Assembly (NCBI RefSeq): GCF_014235875.1
Contig: NZ_JACJUK010000005.1
Coordinates: 124,001 to 188,000, forward strand
Direction: 5' to 3'
Length of the DNA stretch: 64,000 bases
Source of the DNA: Croceivirga lutea
Lineage (GTDB): Bacteria; Bacteroidota; Bacteroidia; Flavobacteriales; Flavobacteriaceae
Made by a program: the position numbers and the translations under genes. Positions 43,336 through 52,698 of the stretch are shown piece by piece. Numbering within the stretch: position 1 is the first letter of the stretch; each line of letters opens with the position of its first letter. The notes under the pieces are model-generated. The model saw only the letters and a program-made list of their open reading frames with translations, had not been told where the DNA came from and ran no database searches.

Positions 43336-44748
43336 ATGAAAAAATATACATTTTTAATACTCTTACCATTTCTGCTTATTACATATCAGGTTACCGGTCA
43401 AGAGCCACAAGCTATTTCCACCGCGGTTGATTTAGTTCCCAATCAAGGTTTTAGTATCAACAGCCTATGGCGAGGTGTTTTAGGTATGGCGGTATTGGTC
43501 TTTGTTGCATTCTTATGCAGCAAAAACAGAAAAGCAATCAATTGGAAAATGGTTGGTGTAGGTCTTGGTTTGCAACTATTAATAGCCATCGGAGTACTTA
43601 AAGTTCCGTTCGTTAAATTGATTTTTGAAAGTATCGGAAAAATATTCATCAACATTCTTGACTTTACACGAGCAGGAAGTAAATTTTTATTCGAAGGTCT
43701 TGTAGTAGATATGGATACTTTTGGATACATCTTTGCTTTTCAAGTATTACCAACAATTGTATTTTTCTCGGCCCTCACCTCTGTATTGTTTTATTTAGGA
43801 ATTATTCAAAGAGTAGTAAAATGGCTAGCCTGGCTACTTACTAAATCTTTAGGAATTTCTGGAGCAGAGAGTCTTTCTATAGCAGGTAACATCTTTCTAG
43901 GGCAAACCGAAGCACCATTACTTATTAAAGCCTACTTAGAAAAAATGAATAAATCAGAAATCCTTTTGGTTATGATTGGTGGTATGGCAACAGTGGCAGG
44001 TGCTGTACTAGCTGCATACATAGGATTTTTAGGTGGTGATGATGAAGCGTTACGTTTGGTTTTTGCAAAACATCTTTTAGCAGCTTCGGTTATGGCTGCA
44101 CCTGGTGCTATTGTAATTTCAAAAATTTTGTACCCACAAACGGAGGCAATAAATACAGAAGTTGAAGTTTCCGCCGATAAAATTGGTTCCAACTTTTTAG
44201 ATGCCATTGCTAATGGAACCACTGAAGGTTTAAAATTAGCAGCAAACGTTGGTGCTATGTTATTAGTTTTTGTAGCCTTTATTGCAATGATAAATGGTAT
44301 TCTAGGTTGGGTTGGTGATTGGTCCACATTAAACGAATGGGTAGCCGCAAACTCACCTTACGAAAAGTTTTCCTTAGAAGCCGTTTTAGGAACCGTATTT
44401 GCCCCTTTAATGTGGTTAATTGGAGTAAATAATGAAGACATTATGCTTATGGGGCAACTACTTGGTATTAAGTTGGCAGCCTCAGAATTTGTAGGCTATA
44501 TACAATTAGCAGAATTAAAAGACTTAGCTTCATCTACAAGATTCACCTATAATAAATCTGTAATTATGGCCACCTATATGTTGTGTGGTTTTGCAAATTT
44601 TGCTTCTATCGGTATACAAATAGGTGGTATAGGTTCACTTGCCCCAGGCCAACGTAAAACATTATCAGAATTTGGTTTAAGAGCTGTACTAGGAGGTACA
44701 TTAGCGTCTTTAATTTCTGCTACAATTGCAGGAATGATTTTAGGGTAA
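43336..44748 (+). CDS. Concentrative nucleoside transporter (NupC/CNT family)
   Basis: Multi-pass membrane protein of 470 residues with an N-terminal extension and signal-like helix, then the CNT core from about residue 55. Motifs are GQTEAPLLIKAYL, the gate domain, and GVNNEDIMLMGQLLG in the second half. It likely imports nucleosides with Na+ or H+. Neighbours thyA, folA and the deoxynucleoside kinase elsewhere in the window fit pyrimidine salvage. Confidence 0.9.
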   Translation: MKKYTFLILLPFLLITYQVTGQEPQAISTAVDLVPNQGFSINSLWRGVLGMAVLVFVAFLCSKNRKAINWKMVGVGLGLQLLIAIGVLKVPFVKLIFESIGKIFINILDFTRAGSKFLFEGLVVDMDTFGYIFAFQVLPTIVFFSALTSVLFYLGIIQRVVKWLAWLLTKSLGISGAESLSIAGNIFLGQTEAPLLIKAYLEKMNKSEILLVMIGGMATVAGAVLAAYIGFLGGDDEALRLVFAKHLLAASVMAAPGAIVISKILYPQTEAINTEVEVSADKIGSNFLDAIANGTTEGLKLAANVGAMLLVFVAFIAMINGILGWVGDWSTLNEWVAANSPYEKFSLEAVLGTVFAPLMWLIGVNNEDIMLMGQLLGIKLAASEFVGYIQLAELKDLASSTRFTYNKSVIMATYMLCGFANFASIGIQIGGIGSLAPGQRKTLSEFGLRAVLGGTLASLISATIAGMILG

Positions 44749-44902
44749 AATTGGTTAAATTCTGAGATAAATAGGAAAAACTTTTAGGTAGTTAATAAAT
44801 AGTTCATAATCCAAAAGTTATAAAGTGTTCTTCTTTTCAATTTCCTTTTAAATTTGAAAAATTTAAATAGCAGCTTCCATTTGGGAGATTGAAGAGGGAG
44901 AT

Positions 44903-45727
44903 ATGAAACAATACCACGACTTATTAAAGCATGTCTTAAAAGAAGGCAATCAAAAAGGAGATAGAACAGGCACTGGTACATTAAGTGTTTTTGGGTATCA
45001 AATGCGATTTAATTTGCAAGAGGGTTTTCCTATGGTTACTACTAAAAAATTGCATTTAAAATCGATTATCCATGAACTATTATGGTTTTTAAATGGAGAT
45101 ACCAATGTTAAATATCTTCAAGATAATGGCGTACGTATTTGGAATGAATGGGCTGATGAAAATGGTGAGTTAGGTCCGGTATACGGTCATCAATGGCGCA
45201 ACTGGAATAGCGAAGAAATAGACCAGATTAAAGAGGTTATTGAAACATTAAAAACCAATCCTAATAGTCGTAGAATGCTAGTATCTGCATGGAACCCAAG
45301 TGTTTTACCAGATACTAGTATTTCATTTTCAGAAAATGTAGCTAATGGTAAAGCTGCTTTACCGCCATGTCATGCTTTTTTTCAGTTTTATGTTGCAGAT
45401 GGTAAATTAAGTTGTCAGTTATACCAACGTAGTGCAGATATTTTTTTGGGTGTACCTTTTAATATTGCGAGTTACGCCTTATTCACTTTAATGATGGCCC
45501 AAGTTTGTGGTTATCAACCCGGAGATTTTATACACACTTTTGGTGACGCCCATATTTATAATAATCATATGGAGCAAGTTGAACTGCAATTAAGTAGAGA
45601 ACCTAGAGCGTTACCAACCATGAAATTGAATTCTGAGGTAACTAATATTTTTGACTTTAAATTTGAAGATTTCACTTTAGAAAATTACAATCCACATCCA
45701 CATATTAAAGGTGTTGTTGCGGTGTAA
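44903..45727 (+). CDS. thyA: Thymidylate synthase
   Basis: ThyA of 274 residues converting dUMP to dTMP with methylene-tetrahydrofolate. Seen are the N-terminal [18 protein letters not shown], the catalytic cysteine in [13 protein letters not shown] and [18 protein letters not shown]. The dihydrofolate made here is recycled by FolA, encoded about 8.5 kb away. The 154-nt upstream gap shows no other gene. Confidence 0.97.
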   Translation: MKQYHDLLKHVLKEGNQKGDRTGTGTLSVFGYQMRFNLQEGFPMVTTKKLHLKSIIHELLWFLNGDTNVKYLQDNGVRIWNEWADENGELGPVYGHQWRNWNSEEIDQIKEVIETLKTNPNSRRMLVSAWNPSVLPDTSISFSENVANGKAALPPCHAFFQFYVADGKLSCQLYQRSADIFLGVPFNIASYALFTLMMAQVCGYQPGDFIHTFGDAHIYNNHMEQVELQLSREPRALPTMKLNSEVTNIFDFKFEDFTLENYNPHPHIKGVVAV

Positions 45728-45731
45728 AACA

Positions 45732-45759
45732 AAGCGCTCAAACAAATGTTTGAGCGCTT
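45732..45759. terminator. Bidirectional terminator between thyA and the repeat lipoprotein
   Basis: AAGCGCTCAAACA and its exact complement form a 13-bp stem around AA, starting 4 nt after the thyA stop. T-rich sequence follows on the minus strand (TTTGTTTT), so it ends the lipoprotein transcript better than the thyA one. Confidence 0.75.
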
Positions 45760-45820
45760 CTAACATCTAACTGAATTACGAACATTAAGGGGGTCGTAAG
45801 CCCCACACTTCTCATAGCAA

Positions 45821-47560
45821 TTAATTCCGCGTAACGGTAATAGAGTTAGATAATCCATAGAGGCCTTGTAGTTCACTAATATTATTTCCCATTTCTAGTC
45901 CGGTTAAACCATCTTCATATCGCATATACCAGATAAGACATACTCCTGCTCCTGCGCCATCAAAATCTACCCCTTCTACCGCTGCTAGGGTTGGAGGTAT
46001 ACCTAAAATAGTACCTTGGTCATCGGTAATTATCCAAGTTCTATTGGTACCAGTAGCTGAAGTAGCATCTAACATAATGCCATTTACCATATCTGGCATT
46101 CCGTCAACATTGAAACTAAAAGGACCACCAGAGATTACTCCTGCGTTAGGATTACGGTATACACGAATACTATTAGACAATGCAAAGAATCCGTCCAAGT
46201 TTGCTGCATTTTCACCAGCTATTAAACCTGTTAACCCATCTTCATAAGTAATATGCCATATTAAGCAAACTCCAATACCAGCTCCATCAAAATCTACACC
46301 TTCAACAGCATCCAAAGTTGGTGGTAAACCTAAAATGTTTAATTCTTCATCTGTAATTACATATCCTTGATTACTTCCTGTAAGTGCAGTATCATCTAAA
46401 TTAATACCACTGACCATGTCTGGGGTACCATCAACCGTAAACATAAAAGGCCCACCAGATAAGGTTCCGGCGATCAGCGCATCACGGTTAACCGTTACAA
46501 AATTTGAAACCGCGAAAGAACCCTCCAAACTATCTAAATTACCTCCAGATTCTAAACCTTCTAATCCTGTGGAATAGGTTAAATGATAGATATAACAAGA
46601 ACCTACCCCAGCACCATCGAAATCTACACCCATTACAGCATCTAAAGTTGGAGGAATTCCTAGAATATTTTTATTATCATCCGTAATTATGTACGTCTGA
46701 TTTTCTCCGTTCAATTCAGTGTCATCTAAGGTAATTGCAGATACCATATCTGGATTGCCATCTACTACAAAATCATACGGACCCCCAGTCAATGAACCAG
46801 CATTTAACGCTATCCTGTCTACAACTATAAAATTTGACAATGCAAATTCACCGGTAAGGTTATCTAAATTTTCACCAGAAGCTAAACCATTAAGACCAGT
46901 AGAATATGTTAAATGATAGATATAGCAAGAACCTACTCCTGCGCCATCAAAATCTACACCCATTACAGCATCTAAAGTTGGAGGAATCCCCAAAATGTTT
47001 CTAGAATCATCTGTAATTACATAGGTTTGGGTTTCACCAGTTAAATTAGTGTCATCTAATGAGATATTAGCAACCATATCTGGAATCCCATCAACCACAA
47101 ATTCATAAGGGCCTCCTGATAACGTTCCAGCATTTAATGCTCCACGATTAACCATAATGAAATTGGATAGGTCAAACTCACCACTTAAACCATCTAAATT
47201 TTGTCCAGCTTCTAAACCAGTCAGTCCAGTTTGATAAGTAATGTGATAAATATAACATAGTCCAATACCAGCTCCATCAAAATCTACACCTTCTAGAGCT
47301 TCAAAAGTTGGAGGAAGCCCTAAAATATTTCTTGAATCATCAGTTATTACAAAAGATTGTACGTCTCCTTCTCCATTAAAATTGGATAAAGAAATACCAC
47401 TAACCATATCAGGAACTCCATCCACTACAAAACTAAAAGGGCCACCACTCAAGGTACCAGCATCAAGTAGTAAAGGGGTATCATCATCTGAATCACTTTC
47501 ACATCCTACAATAAAAATTAGGGCCGCTAAGCTTACTAAAATTGTTTTTACGTTGTTCAT
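45821..47560 (-). CDS. Lipoprotein of five tandem ~110-residue repeats
   Basis: Protein of 579 residues: lipoprotein signal ending FIVGC (Cys20), a short acidic linker, then five repeats starting near residues 34, 144, 254, 364 and 474. Each runs GTLSGGPFxFxVDGxPDMV, then a VITDD...NILGxPPT loop, then GVDFDGAGxGxC(Y/L)I and LSNxIxVxR at the end, with one cysteine per repeat. Repeats 2 and 3 are nearly identical. Similar repeats occur in large secreted Bacteroidota proteins. The role is unknown; surface display is likely. Confidence 0.85.
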   Translation of the reverse strand: MNNVKTILVSLAALIFIVGCESDSDDDTPLLLDAGTLSGGPFSFVVDGVPDMVSGISLSNFNGEGDVQSFVITDDSRNILGLPPTFEALEGVDFDGAGIGLCYIYHITYQTGLTGLEAGQNLDGLSGEFDLSNFIMVNRGALNAGTLSGGPYEFVVDGIPDMVANISLDDTNLTGETQTYVITDDSRNILGIPPTLDAVMGVDFDGAGVGSCYIYHLTYSTGLNGLASGENLDNLTGEFALSNFIVVDRIALNAGSLTGGPYDFVVDGNPDMVSAITLDDTELNGENQTYIITDDNKNILGIPPTLDAVMGVDFDGAGVGSCYIYHLTYSTGLEGLESGGNLDSLEGSFAVSNFVTVNRDALIAGTLSGGPFMFTVDGTPDMVSGINLDDTALTGSNQGYVITDEELNILGLPPTLDAVEGVDFDGAGIGVCLIWHITYEDGLTGLIAGENAANLDGFFALSNSIRVYRNPNAGVISGGPFSFNVDGMPDMVNGIMLDATSATGTNRTWIITDDQGTILGIPPTLAAVEGVDFDGAGAGVCLIWYMRYEDGLTGLEMGNNISELQGLYGLSNSITVTRN

Positions 47561-47775
47561 CTTGCTGTGTTTTAAAATTTTGATTCAAAGGAATTTAGAA
47601 GTTGTTGCAAAATGATCACAGAAAAGTAAACTTTTGTAAACATCTGATTTATTGTTAGTTAAGTTATATTTTATAGCATTAAGCAATGTTTTTGATTTTA
47701 CAACGACGAATTATAAACATCACTGTAATGTCTACGTGAACTTTTCGTGATAGTTCAATAGTTAATTTGTATTCA

Positions 47776-48480
47776 ATGAAAAATGTTTTAGTCATAGAAG
47801 ATGATGCTGAAATAGTTCAGTTGTTAGAAATTCATCTTAAAGATTTAGGTTGTTCCACAGCCGTGGCCAATAGTGGAACCACCGGTTTATTAAAAGCTAT
47901 TGAGTTACAACCAGATTTGGTGATTTTAGATGTAATGTTACCAGAAATGGATGGCATAGAGGTATGTCAAAAAATAAGAGCGAACAATATTAAATCTCCA
48001 ATAATGATGCTTACCGCTAAATCAGAAGAGATTGATAAAGTTTTGGGTCTAGAGGTTGGTGCAGATGACTACTTAACTAAACCATTTAGTGTTCGAGAAT
48101 TTATCGCACGAGTAAAAGCAATATTTAGAAGACAAAAAATGAGTGGTGTAACTCAAAATAATGGCATTGTCGGGAGTCCACTTCAATTTGATAATTTGAG
48201 TATAGATATAGAAAAAAGAAAAGTAAAAGTAAACGAAGAACGTGTAGAATTATCACCAAAAGAATTTGAATTATTGGCTTTATTATCTGCAAATCCAGGC
48301 AAAAGTTATGATCGCGCCAAATTATTGAATATGATTTGGGGATATGACTTTAAAGGATATGAACACACGGTAAACTCCCATATTAATAGATTAAGGTCAA
48401 AAATTGAACCAGATATGGCGCATCCCAAATTTATTCTAACCACCTGGGGTGTAGGTTATAAATTCAATGAAGAATTATAA
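47776..48480 (+). CDS. OmpR/PhoB-family response regulator
   Basis: Regulator of 234 residues. The receiver domain (1-118) has the acidic pair EDD near the N-terminus, the phospho-acceptor aspartate in LDVMLPEMDG and the lysine in DDYLTKPF. The C-terminal winged helix contains LSPKEFELLALL and HINRLRSKIE. The ATG at 47776 gives the standard MKNVLVIEDD; an in-frame TTG 9 nt earlier is less likely. Partner kinase is the next gene, 42 nt on. Confidence 0.94.
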   Translation: MKNVLVIEDDAEIVQLLEIHLKDLGCSTAVANSGTTGLLKAIELQPDLVILDVMLPEMDGIEVCQKIRANNIKSPIMMLTAKSEEIDKVLGLEVGADDYLTKPFSVREFIARVKAIFRRQKMSGVTQNNGIVGSPLQFDNLSIDIEKRKVKVNEERVELSPKEFELLALLSANPGKSYDRAKLLNMIWGYDFKGYEHTVNSHINRLRSKIEPDMAHPKFILTTWGVGYKFNEEL

Positions 48481-48522
48481 TTGTCAATTACTATTCTAAA
48501 AAAAAATGTCTAAGTCAAAGAA

Positions 48523-50016
48523 ATGAAAAAGAAATTATTTTCAAATAAGCTTATCAAAAAATTGATGCTTGCCTTTATTGTTGTTCTCATTTTAGCTGGC
48601 TTAGGTTATACTGGTGCAACCCTATATTTTTCCAATCAATATTATAACGAAACCACACAACGTTTACACGCCAATTTAGCACAGGATTTAATTGATGAAA
48701 AGTTTGTAAACGAAAGTCCTATAGATAGCGTTGGTAATGTAAACAAAGCGTTATTTGGTGATATTATGCATGATATGATGGCGGTTAACAAAGCCATTGA
48801 AGTCTACTTATTAGATACCAAGGGTAACGTTCAGTATTCTGTGGTTCTAGACCATAGCGACCCTGATAAAACGCAAGAAAAAGTCTCCCTAGAGCCTATT
48901 ACCAATTTTATTGCTAATAAGGGTCAACGTTATGTTTTAGGAGATGACCCCCGAAACAAAGAGGAAAAAAAGATATTCTCAGCAGCAAAATTCGAGAAAG
49001 GTGGAAAAGAAGGATACATTTACATTGTACTAGCAGGTCAAGATTACACCAAAACCAAAAGTTTGTTATTAAATGGCTATTCTCAAAAATTGGGTTTAGG
49101 CATTTCCATGTTAACTTTGGTATTCGCTGGTATTTTGGGACTGTTTTCAATATGGTATTTAACCAAAAACTTAAGAGAAATTAATTACGCTGCAGAACGT
49201 TTTCAAGAAGGAGATTTGCAATATCGTATAAATGAAAACGAAAAAACAGATTTAACCGGTCTTGCTCAGACATTTAATAGTATGGCAGATACCATTGTGA
49301 GTGATATGGACCGTATTAAATCTTTAGAGAAATTAAGAACCGAACTTATAGCTAACATTTCTCATGATTTACGCACTCCTTTAGCTATAATTCAAGGGTA
49401 TATTGAAACGTTGCAAATAAAAGATGAGCATCTTACAGAAGTTCAACGCAATAATTATTTAAATAAAATTAATTCTAGTAGTGAAAGGCTTTCTAAATTA
49501 ATTGGTCAGTTGTTTGAATATTCAAAATTAGAAGCTAATCAAATTCAACCAGTAAAAGAACCATTTTTAATCTCTGAACTTGCTAACGATATTCATAGAA
49601 ATTATCAAATGTTGGCTGCTAAAAAGCAAATTGATTTAAAACTAGAAATGGCTGAAAAAACGCCATTAGTGTTTGCCGATATCTCTTTAGTAGAAAGAGC
49701 TATTCAAAATTTAATGGATAATGCTTTAAAATTCACACCTGAACATGGTGAAGTAGTAGTTAGCATTAAACCTTCTGTAACAGATGTTGAAATAACAATT
49801 AAGGATTCTGGTCCGGGCATTGCTAAAGAAAATCAACATTTGGTATTTGAAAGATACCGTCAAACTAAAACTGGTAAAGAAAAAGAAGGTGCAGGTTTAG
49901 GCCTTGCTATTGTTCGAAAAATTATGGATTTACATAATGCGAGTATTAACGTTCTGAGTCAACCCAATCAAGGGACCGCATTTAGTTTTAGCCTTCCGGT
50001 GTATCAATTGGGTTAA
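48523..50016 (+). CDS. Membrane sensor histidine kinase
   Basis: Kinase of 497 residues: helix 1 at about 12-34, periplasmic sensor of about 150 residues, helix 2 at about 188-210, HAMP, then the H-box ANISHDLRTPLAIIQG, the N-box NLMDNALKFTPEHG, G1 DSGPGIAKEN and G2 GAGLGLAIVRK. All catalytic boxes are intact. The stimulus is unknown. It forms a two-gene operon with the response regulator. Confidence 0.94.
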   Translation: MKKKLFSNKLIKKLMLAFIVVLILAGLGYTGATLYFSNQYYNETTQRLHANLAQDLIDEKFVNESPIDSVGNVNKALFGDIMHDMMAVNKAIEVYLLDTKGNVQYSVVLDHSDPDKTQEKVSLEPITNFIANKGQRYVLGDDPRNKEEKKIFSAAKFEKGGKEGYIYIVLAGQDYTKTKSLLLNGYSQKLGLGISMLTLVFAGILGLFSIWYLTKNLREINYAAERFQEGDLQYRINENEKTDLTGLAQTFNSMADTIVSDMDRIKSLEKLRTELIANISHDLRTPLAIIQGYIETLQIKDEHLTEVQRNNYLNKINSSSERLSKLIGQLFEYSKLEANQIQPVKEPFLISELANDIHRNYQMLAAKKQIDLKLEMAEKTPLVFADISLVERAIQNLMDNALKFTPEHGEVVVSIKPSVTDVEITIKDSGPGIAKENQHLVFERYRQTKTGKEKEGAGLGLAIVRKIMDLHNASINVLSQPNQGTAFSFSLPVYQLG

Positions 50017-50079
50017 GTTTTTATTAAGACCTGCAACTAACTTGAGGAATTAATTACCTTTAGTAAAATCTACACTTTA

Positions 50080-51240
50080 ATGATACTAACAGCTTCTTTG
50101 TTAGACCTTTTTACCGAAACCAGACAATATACCGAACGTATTTGTGAACCCCTAGAGATTGAAGATTATGTGGTTCAACCTATTGTAGATGTTAGTCCAC
50201 CTAAATGGCATTTGGGCCACACCACTTGGTTTTTTGAGGAGTTCATTTTAAAGAAATACGTAAAAAATTACAAACTATACAGTGATGATTTTGCCTTTGT
50301 CTTCAATAGCTATTATGAAACTATTGGTAAAAGAGTTGTAAGGTCTGACCGTGGTAATTTAAGTAGACCCTCTGTGAATAAAGTATACCAATACCGAAAA
50401 TATGTTACCCAAGCAATTGCAGAATTATTTATGCAAGAGCAGTCAGAAGAATTAAATTATTTATTGGAAATAGGTATACATCACGAAAAACAACATCAAG
50501 AATTACTCCTCACCGATATAAAATATATTCTAGGCAACAACCCCCTATTGCCCAAATACGCAGCTACTACAAATGAATACCCAGTAGAAAATCATGATAG
50601 AAATTGGATATCAATTTCTGAAGGGCTTTATAATATAGGTCATAAAACAAACGATTTTTGTTATGACAATGAATTAGGTAGACATCAAGTCTATATTCCT
50701 TCTTTTGAAATTGCGAACAAACTTGTGACCAATGCTGAATTTGCGGCATTTATTGCCCATGGCGGCTACCAAAACTTTGAGCTATGGCATGCAGAAGGGT
50801 GGGATTGGGTTAACCAAAACAAAATAACTGCACCTTTATATTGGCATAAGATTAACGGAAAGTGGCATTATTACAGCTTAAACGGATTACAAGAAATAAA
50901 AAGTGAAGCTCCTGTTACACATATTTCTTACTACGAAGCTTTTGCTTTTGCACAATTTGCGGGCAAGCGTCTACCTACAGAATTTGAATGGGAAATAGCT
51001 CAAAAACATTTTACTTGGGGTAAGCGTTGGGAATGGTCATCATCAGCATACCTTCCCTACCCTAATTATAAAAAAGCCGATGGCGCTCTAGGTGAATACA
51101 ATGGTAAATTTATGGTTAATCAGAAAGTACTCAGAGGAGGTTCCATAGCTACTCCTGGTAGACATACCAGACACACTTACCGTAATTTTTTTCATCCTCA
51201 ATTAAGATGGCAATTTACCGGATTACGATTGGTAAAATAA
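50080..51240 (+). CDS. egtB: Ergothioneine biosynthesis sulfoxide synthase EgtB
   Basis: Iron enzyme of 386 residues joining a thiol to hercynine with O2. The DinB-like N-terminal domain has the histidine ligands in WHLGHTTWFFEE and IHHEKQHQE. The C-terminal formylglycine-generating-type domain has VTHISYYEAFAFAQFAGKR, LRGGSIATP and the end FTGLRLVK. It is shorter than mycobacterial EgtB. Since egtA and egtC are not adjacent, the sulfur donor may be cysteine rather than gamma-glutamylcysteine (inference). egtD follows after 9 nt. Confidence 0.9.
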   Translation: MILTASLLDLFTETRQYTERICEPLEIEDYVVQPIVDVSPPKWHLGHTTWFFEEFILKKYVKNYKLYSDDFAFVFNSYYETIGKRVVRSDRGNLSRPSVNKVYQYRKYVTQAIAELFMQEQSEELNYLLEIGIHHEKQHQELLLTDIKYILGNNPLLPKYAATTNEYPVENHDRNWISISEGLYNIGHKTNDFCYDNELGRHQVYIPSFEIANKLVTNAEFAAFIAHGGYQNFELWHAEGWDWVNQNKITAPLYWHKINGKWHYYSLNGLQEIKSEAPVTHISYYEAFAFAQFAGKRLPTEFEWEIAQKHFTWGKRWEWSSSAYLPYPNYKKADGALGEYNGKFMVNQKVLRGGSIATPGRHTRHTYRNFFHPQLRWQFTGLRLVK

Positions 51241-51249
51241 TAAAATTAT

Positions 51250-52221
51250 ATGCACGAAAACACTATACAGCTTACCCAAACAGAATTTGCAAAAGAAATA
51301 AAAGAAGGTCTTACAGCCTTTCCTAAATATTTATCATCTAAATATTTTTACGATGAAAAAGGAGATGCTCTTTTTCAAAAAATAATGGCCTTGCCAGAAT
51401 ATTATTTAACCAATTGCGAATTTGAAATTTTATCTACCTATACTAAGCATTTAGCAGAATTATTTTCAAAAGACGATTCAACTTTCAGTCTTTTTGAACT
51501 TGGCGCAGGAGATGGAAAAAAGACCAAAATTCTGTTAAAGTATTTAATAGATAACAATTACAATTTTGATTATAGACCCATAGATATAAGCTCAAATGCG
51601 TTATCACAATTAAAATCATCTATAAATAAAGAAATACCGTCAGTAGTAGTAAACCCAATTCAGGGCACCTATTTTGACACTTTAAAAACCATAAAAGACG
51701 AGCAACAAAATAGAAAAGTAATTCTCTTTTTAGGTTCTAATATTGGTAATTTATTGCACAAAAATGCAATAGCTTTTCTGCATCAACTTAGAGCCGCCAT
51801 GCATAAAAAAGATTTGTTATTGATGGGGATGGACTTAAAAAAGAATCCACAAACAGTATTAGATGCTTACAATGACCCTACTGGAGTAACAGCTGCCTTT
51901 AATAAGAATATTTTAAACCGAATAAACAGCGAGTTAGGTGCCAAATTTGATGTAGAAAAATTTAAACATTGGGAAGTATATGACCCAGAAACCGGCACAG
52001 CTAAAAGCTATCTAGTGTCTACTTGTAAGCAGTCTATTTTTATTGAAGAATTAGAAACCGTAATAGAATTTGAAGCTTGGGAAACTATACACACTGAAAT
52101 TTCACAGAAGTATGACGACCAAACTGTAGATTGGCTAGCAAAAGCGTCTGGTTTTAAAGTAATAGCAGACTTTTGTGATTCACAAAGTTACTTTAAAAAC
52201 TACATTTTTCAACCCTTGTAG
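51250..52221 (+). CDS. egtD: L-histidine N-alpha-trimethyltransferase EgtD
   Basis: SAM-dependent methyltransferase of 323 residues making hercynine from histidine. The SAM loop is LFELGAGDGKKTKILL, and the family start SSKYFYDEKGDALFQKI, the segment LPEYYLTNCEFEIL and GSNIGNLL are typical. It uses three SAM per hercynine, a link to metK. It is the second gene of the egtBD operon. Confidence 0.93.
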   Translation: MHENTIQLTQTEFAKEIKEGLTAFPKYLSSKYFYDEKGDALFQKIMALPEYYLTNCEFEILSTYTKHLAELFSKDDSTFSLFELGAGDGKKTKILLKYLIDNNYNFDYRPIDISSNALSQLKSSINKEIPSVVVNPIQGTYFDTLKTIKDEQQNRKVILFLGSNIGNLLHKNAIAFLHQLRAAMHKKDLLLMGMDLKKNPQTVLDAYNDPTGVTAAFNKNILNRINSELGAKFDVEKFKHWEVYDPETGTAKSYLVSTCKQSIFIEELETVIEFEAWETIHTEISQKYDDQTVDWLAKASGFKVIADFCDSQSYFKNYIFQPL

Positions 52222-52224
52222 AAA

Positions 52225-52251
52225 GGTTCTGGCAGTTAAACTACCAGAACC
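52225..52251. terminator. Hairpin between egtD and the convergent glycogen-binding gene
   Basis: GGTTCTGG and CCAGAACC form an 8-bp stem 3 nt after the egtD stop. A short T tract follows only on the minus strand, so its strength is uncertain. Confidence 0.55.
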
Positions 52252-52261
52252 CATAGTTTAT

Positions 52262-52558
52262 TTATACCACAAGAACAGCATTTTCTGTACCCGCGTAGTC
52301 ATTCCACTGATAACGGTCAGCGGCCTCATCGTTTACATAAGTTGAATCAACGATATATCTAAATTCATAATCGTTATCGGCAGGTAAATCAAACGTACCT
52401 TTGAAAGTTCCGTTCTTTAATTTTTTTAACTCGCTATTTTTTGGATTCCAATTATTAAAGTCTCCAACCACTGAAACAGATTTAGCTTCTTTTGCAGGAA
52501 CACTGAAAGTTACTTTACAAACAGGCTTACTTTTTAAATACTTTTTTTGAATTGACAT
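52262..52558 (-). CDS. Isoamylase-N / AMPK-type glycogen-binding domain protein
   Basis: Single-domain protein of 98 residues with the CBM48-like fold: CKVTFSVPAKEAKSVSVVG, then DFNNWNPKNSELKKL with the tryptophan used in glucan binding, and YEFRYIVDSTYVNDEAADR. No catalytic domain is attached. Such stand-alone modules are common in Flavobacteriia. Target glucan or partner protein unknown. Confidence 0.88.
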   Translation of the reverse strand: MSIQKKYLKSKPVCKVTFSVPAKEAKSVSVVGDFNNWNPKNSELKKLKNGTFKGTFDLPADNDYEFRYIVDSTYVNDEAADRYQWNDYAGTENAVLVV

Positions 52559-52698
52559 GAGAGTAATTTTTTACAAAGGTTAGTAAAATAAGTGCTAAAT
52601 AAAGACAGGTAGTAATACTTATTTTTAGTCTAAACAATTAGTTGTTAAATTACTATAAAGTATTCAATAGAAGTAGGTTATAATTGAAAAATTAGAAT

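Noticed and set aside
45786-45806. GGGG...CCCC hairpin near the lipoprotein stop
   Set aside because: Short 4-bp stem with no T-run. The 13-bp stem at 45732-45759 explains termination better.
45821-47560. CRISPR-like spaced repeats
   Set aside because: The periodicity of about 330 bp is coding and keeps the reading frame across all five units, so these are protein repeats, not CRISPR.
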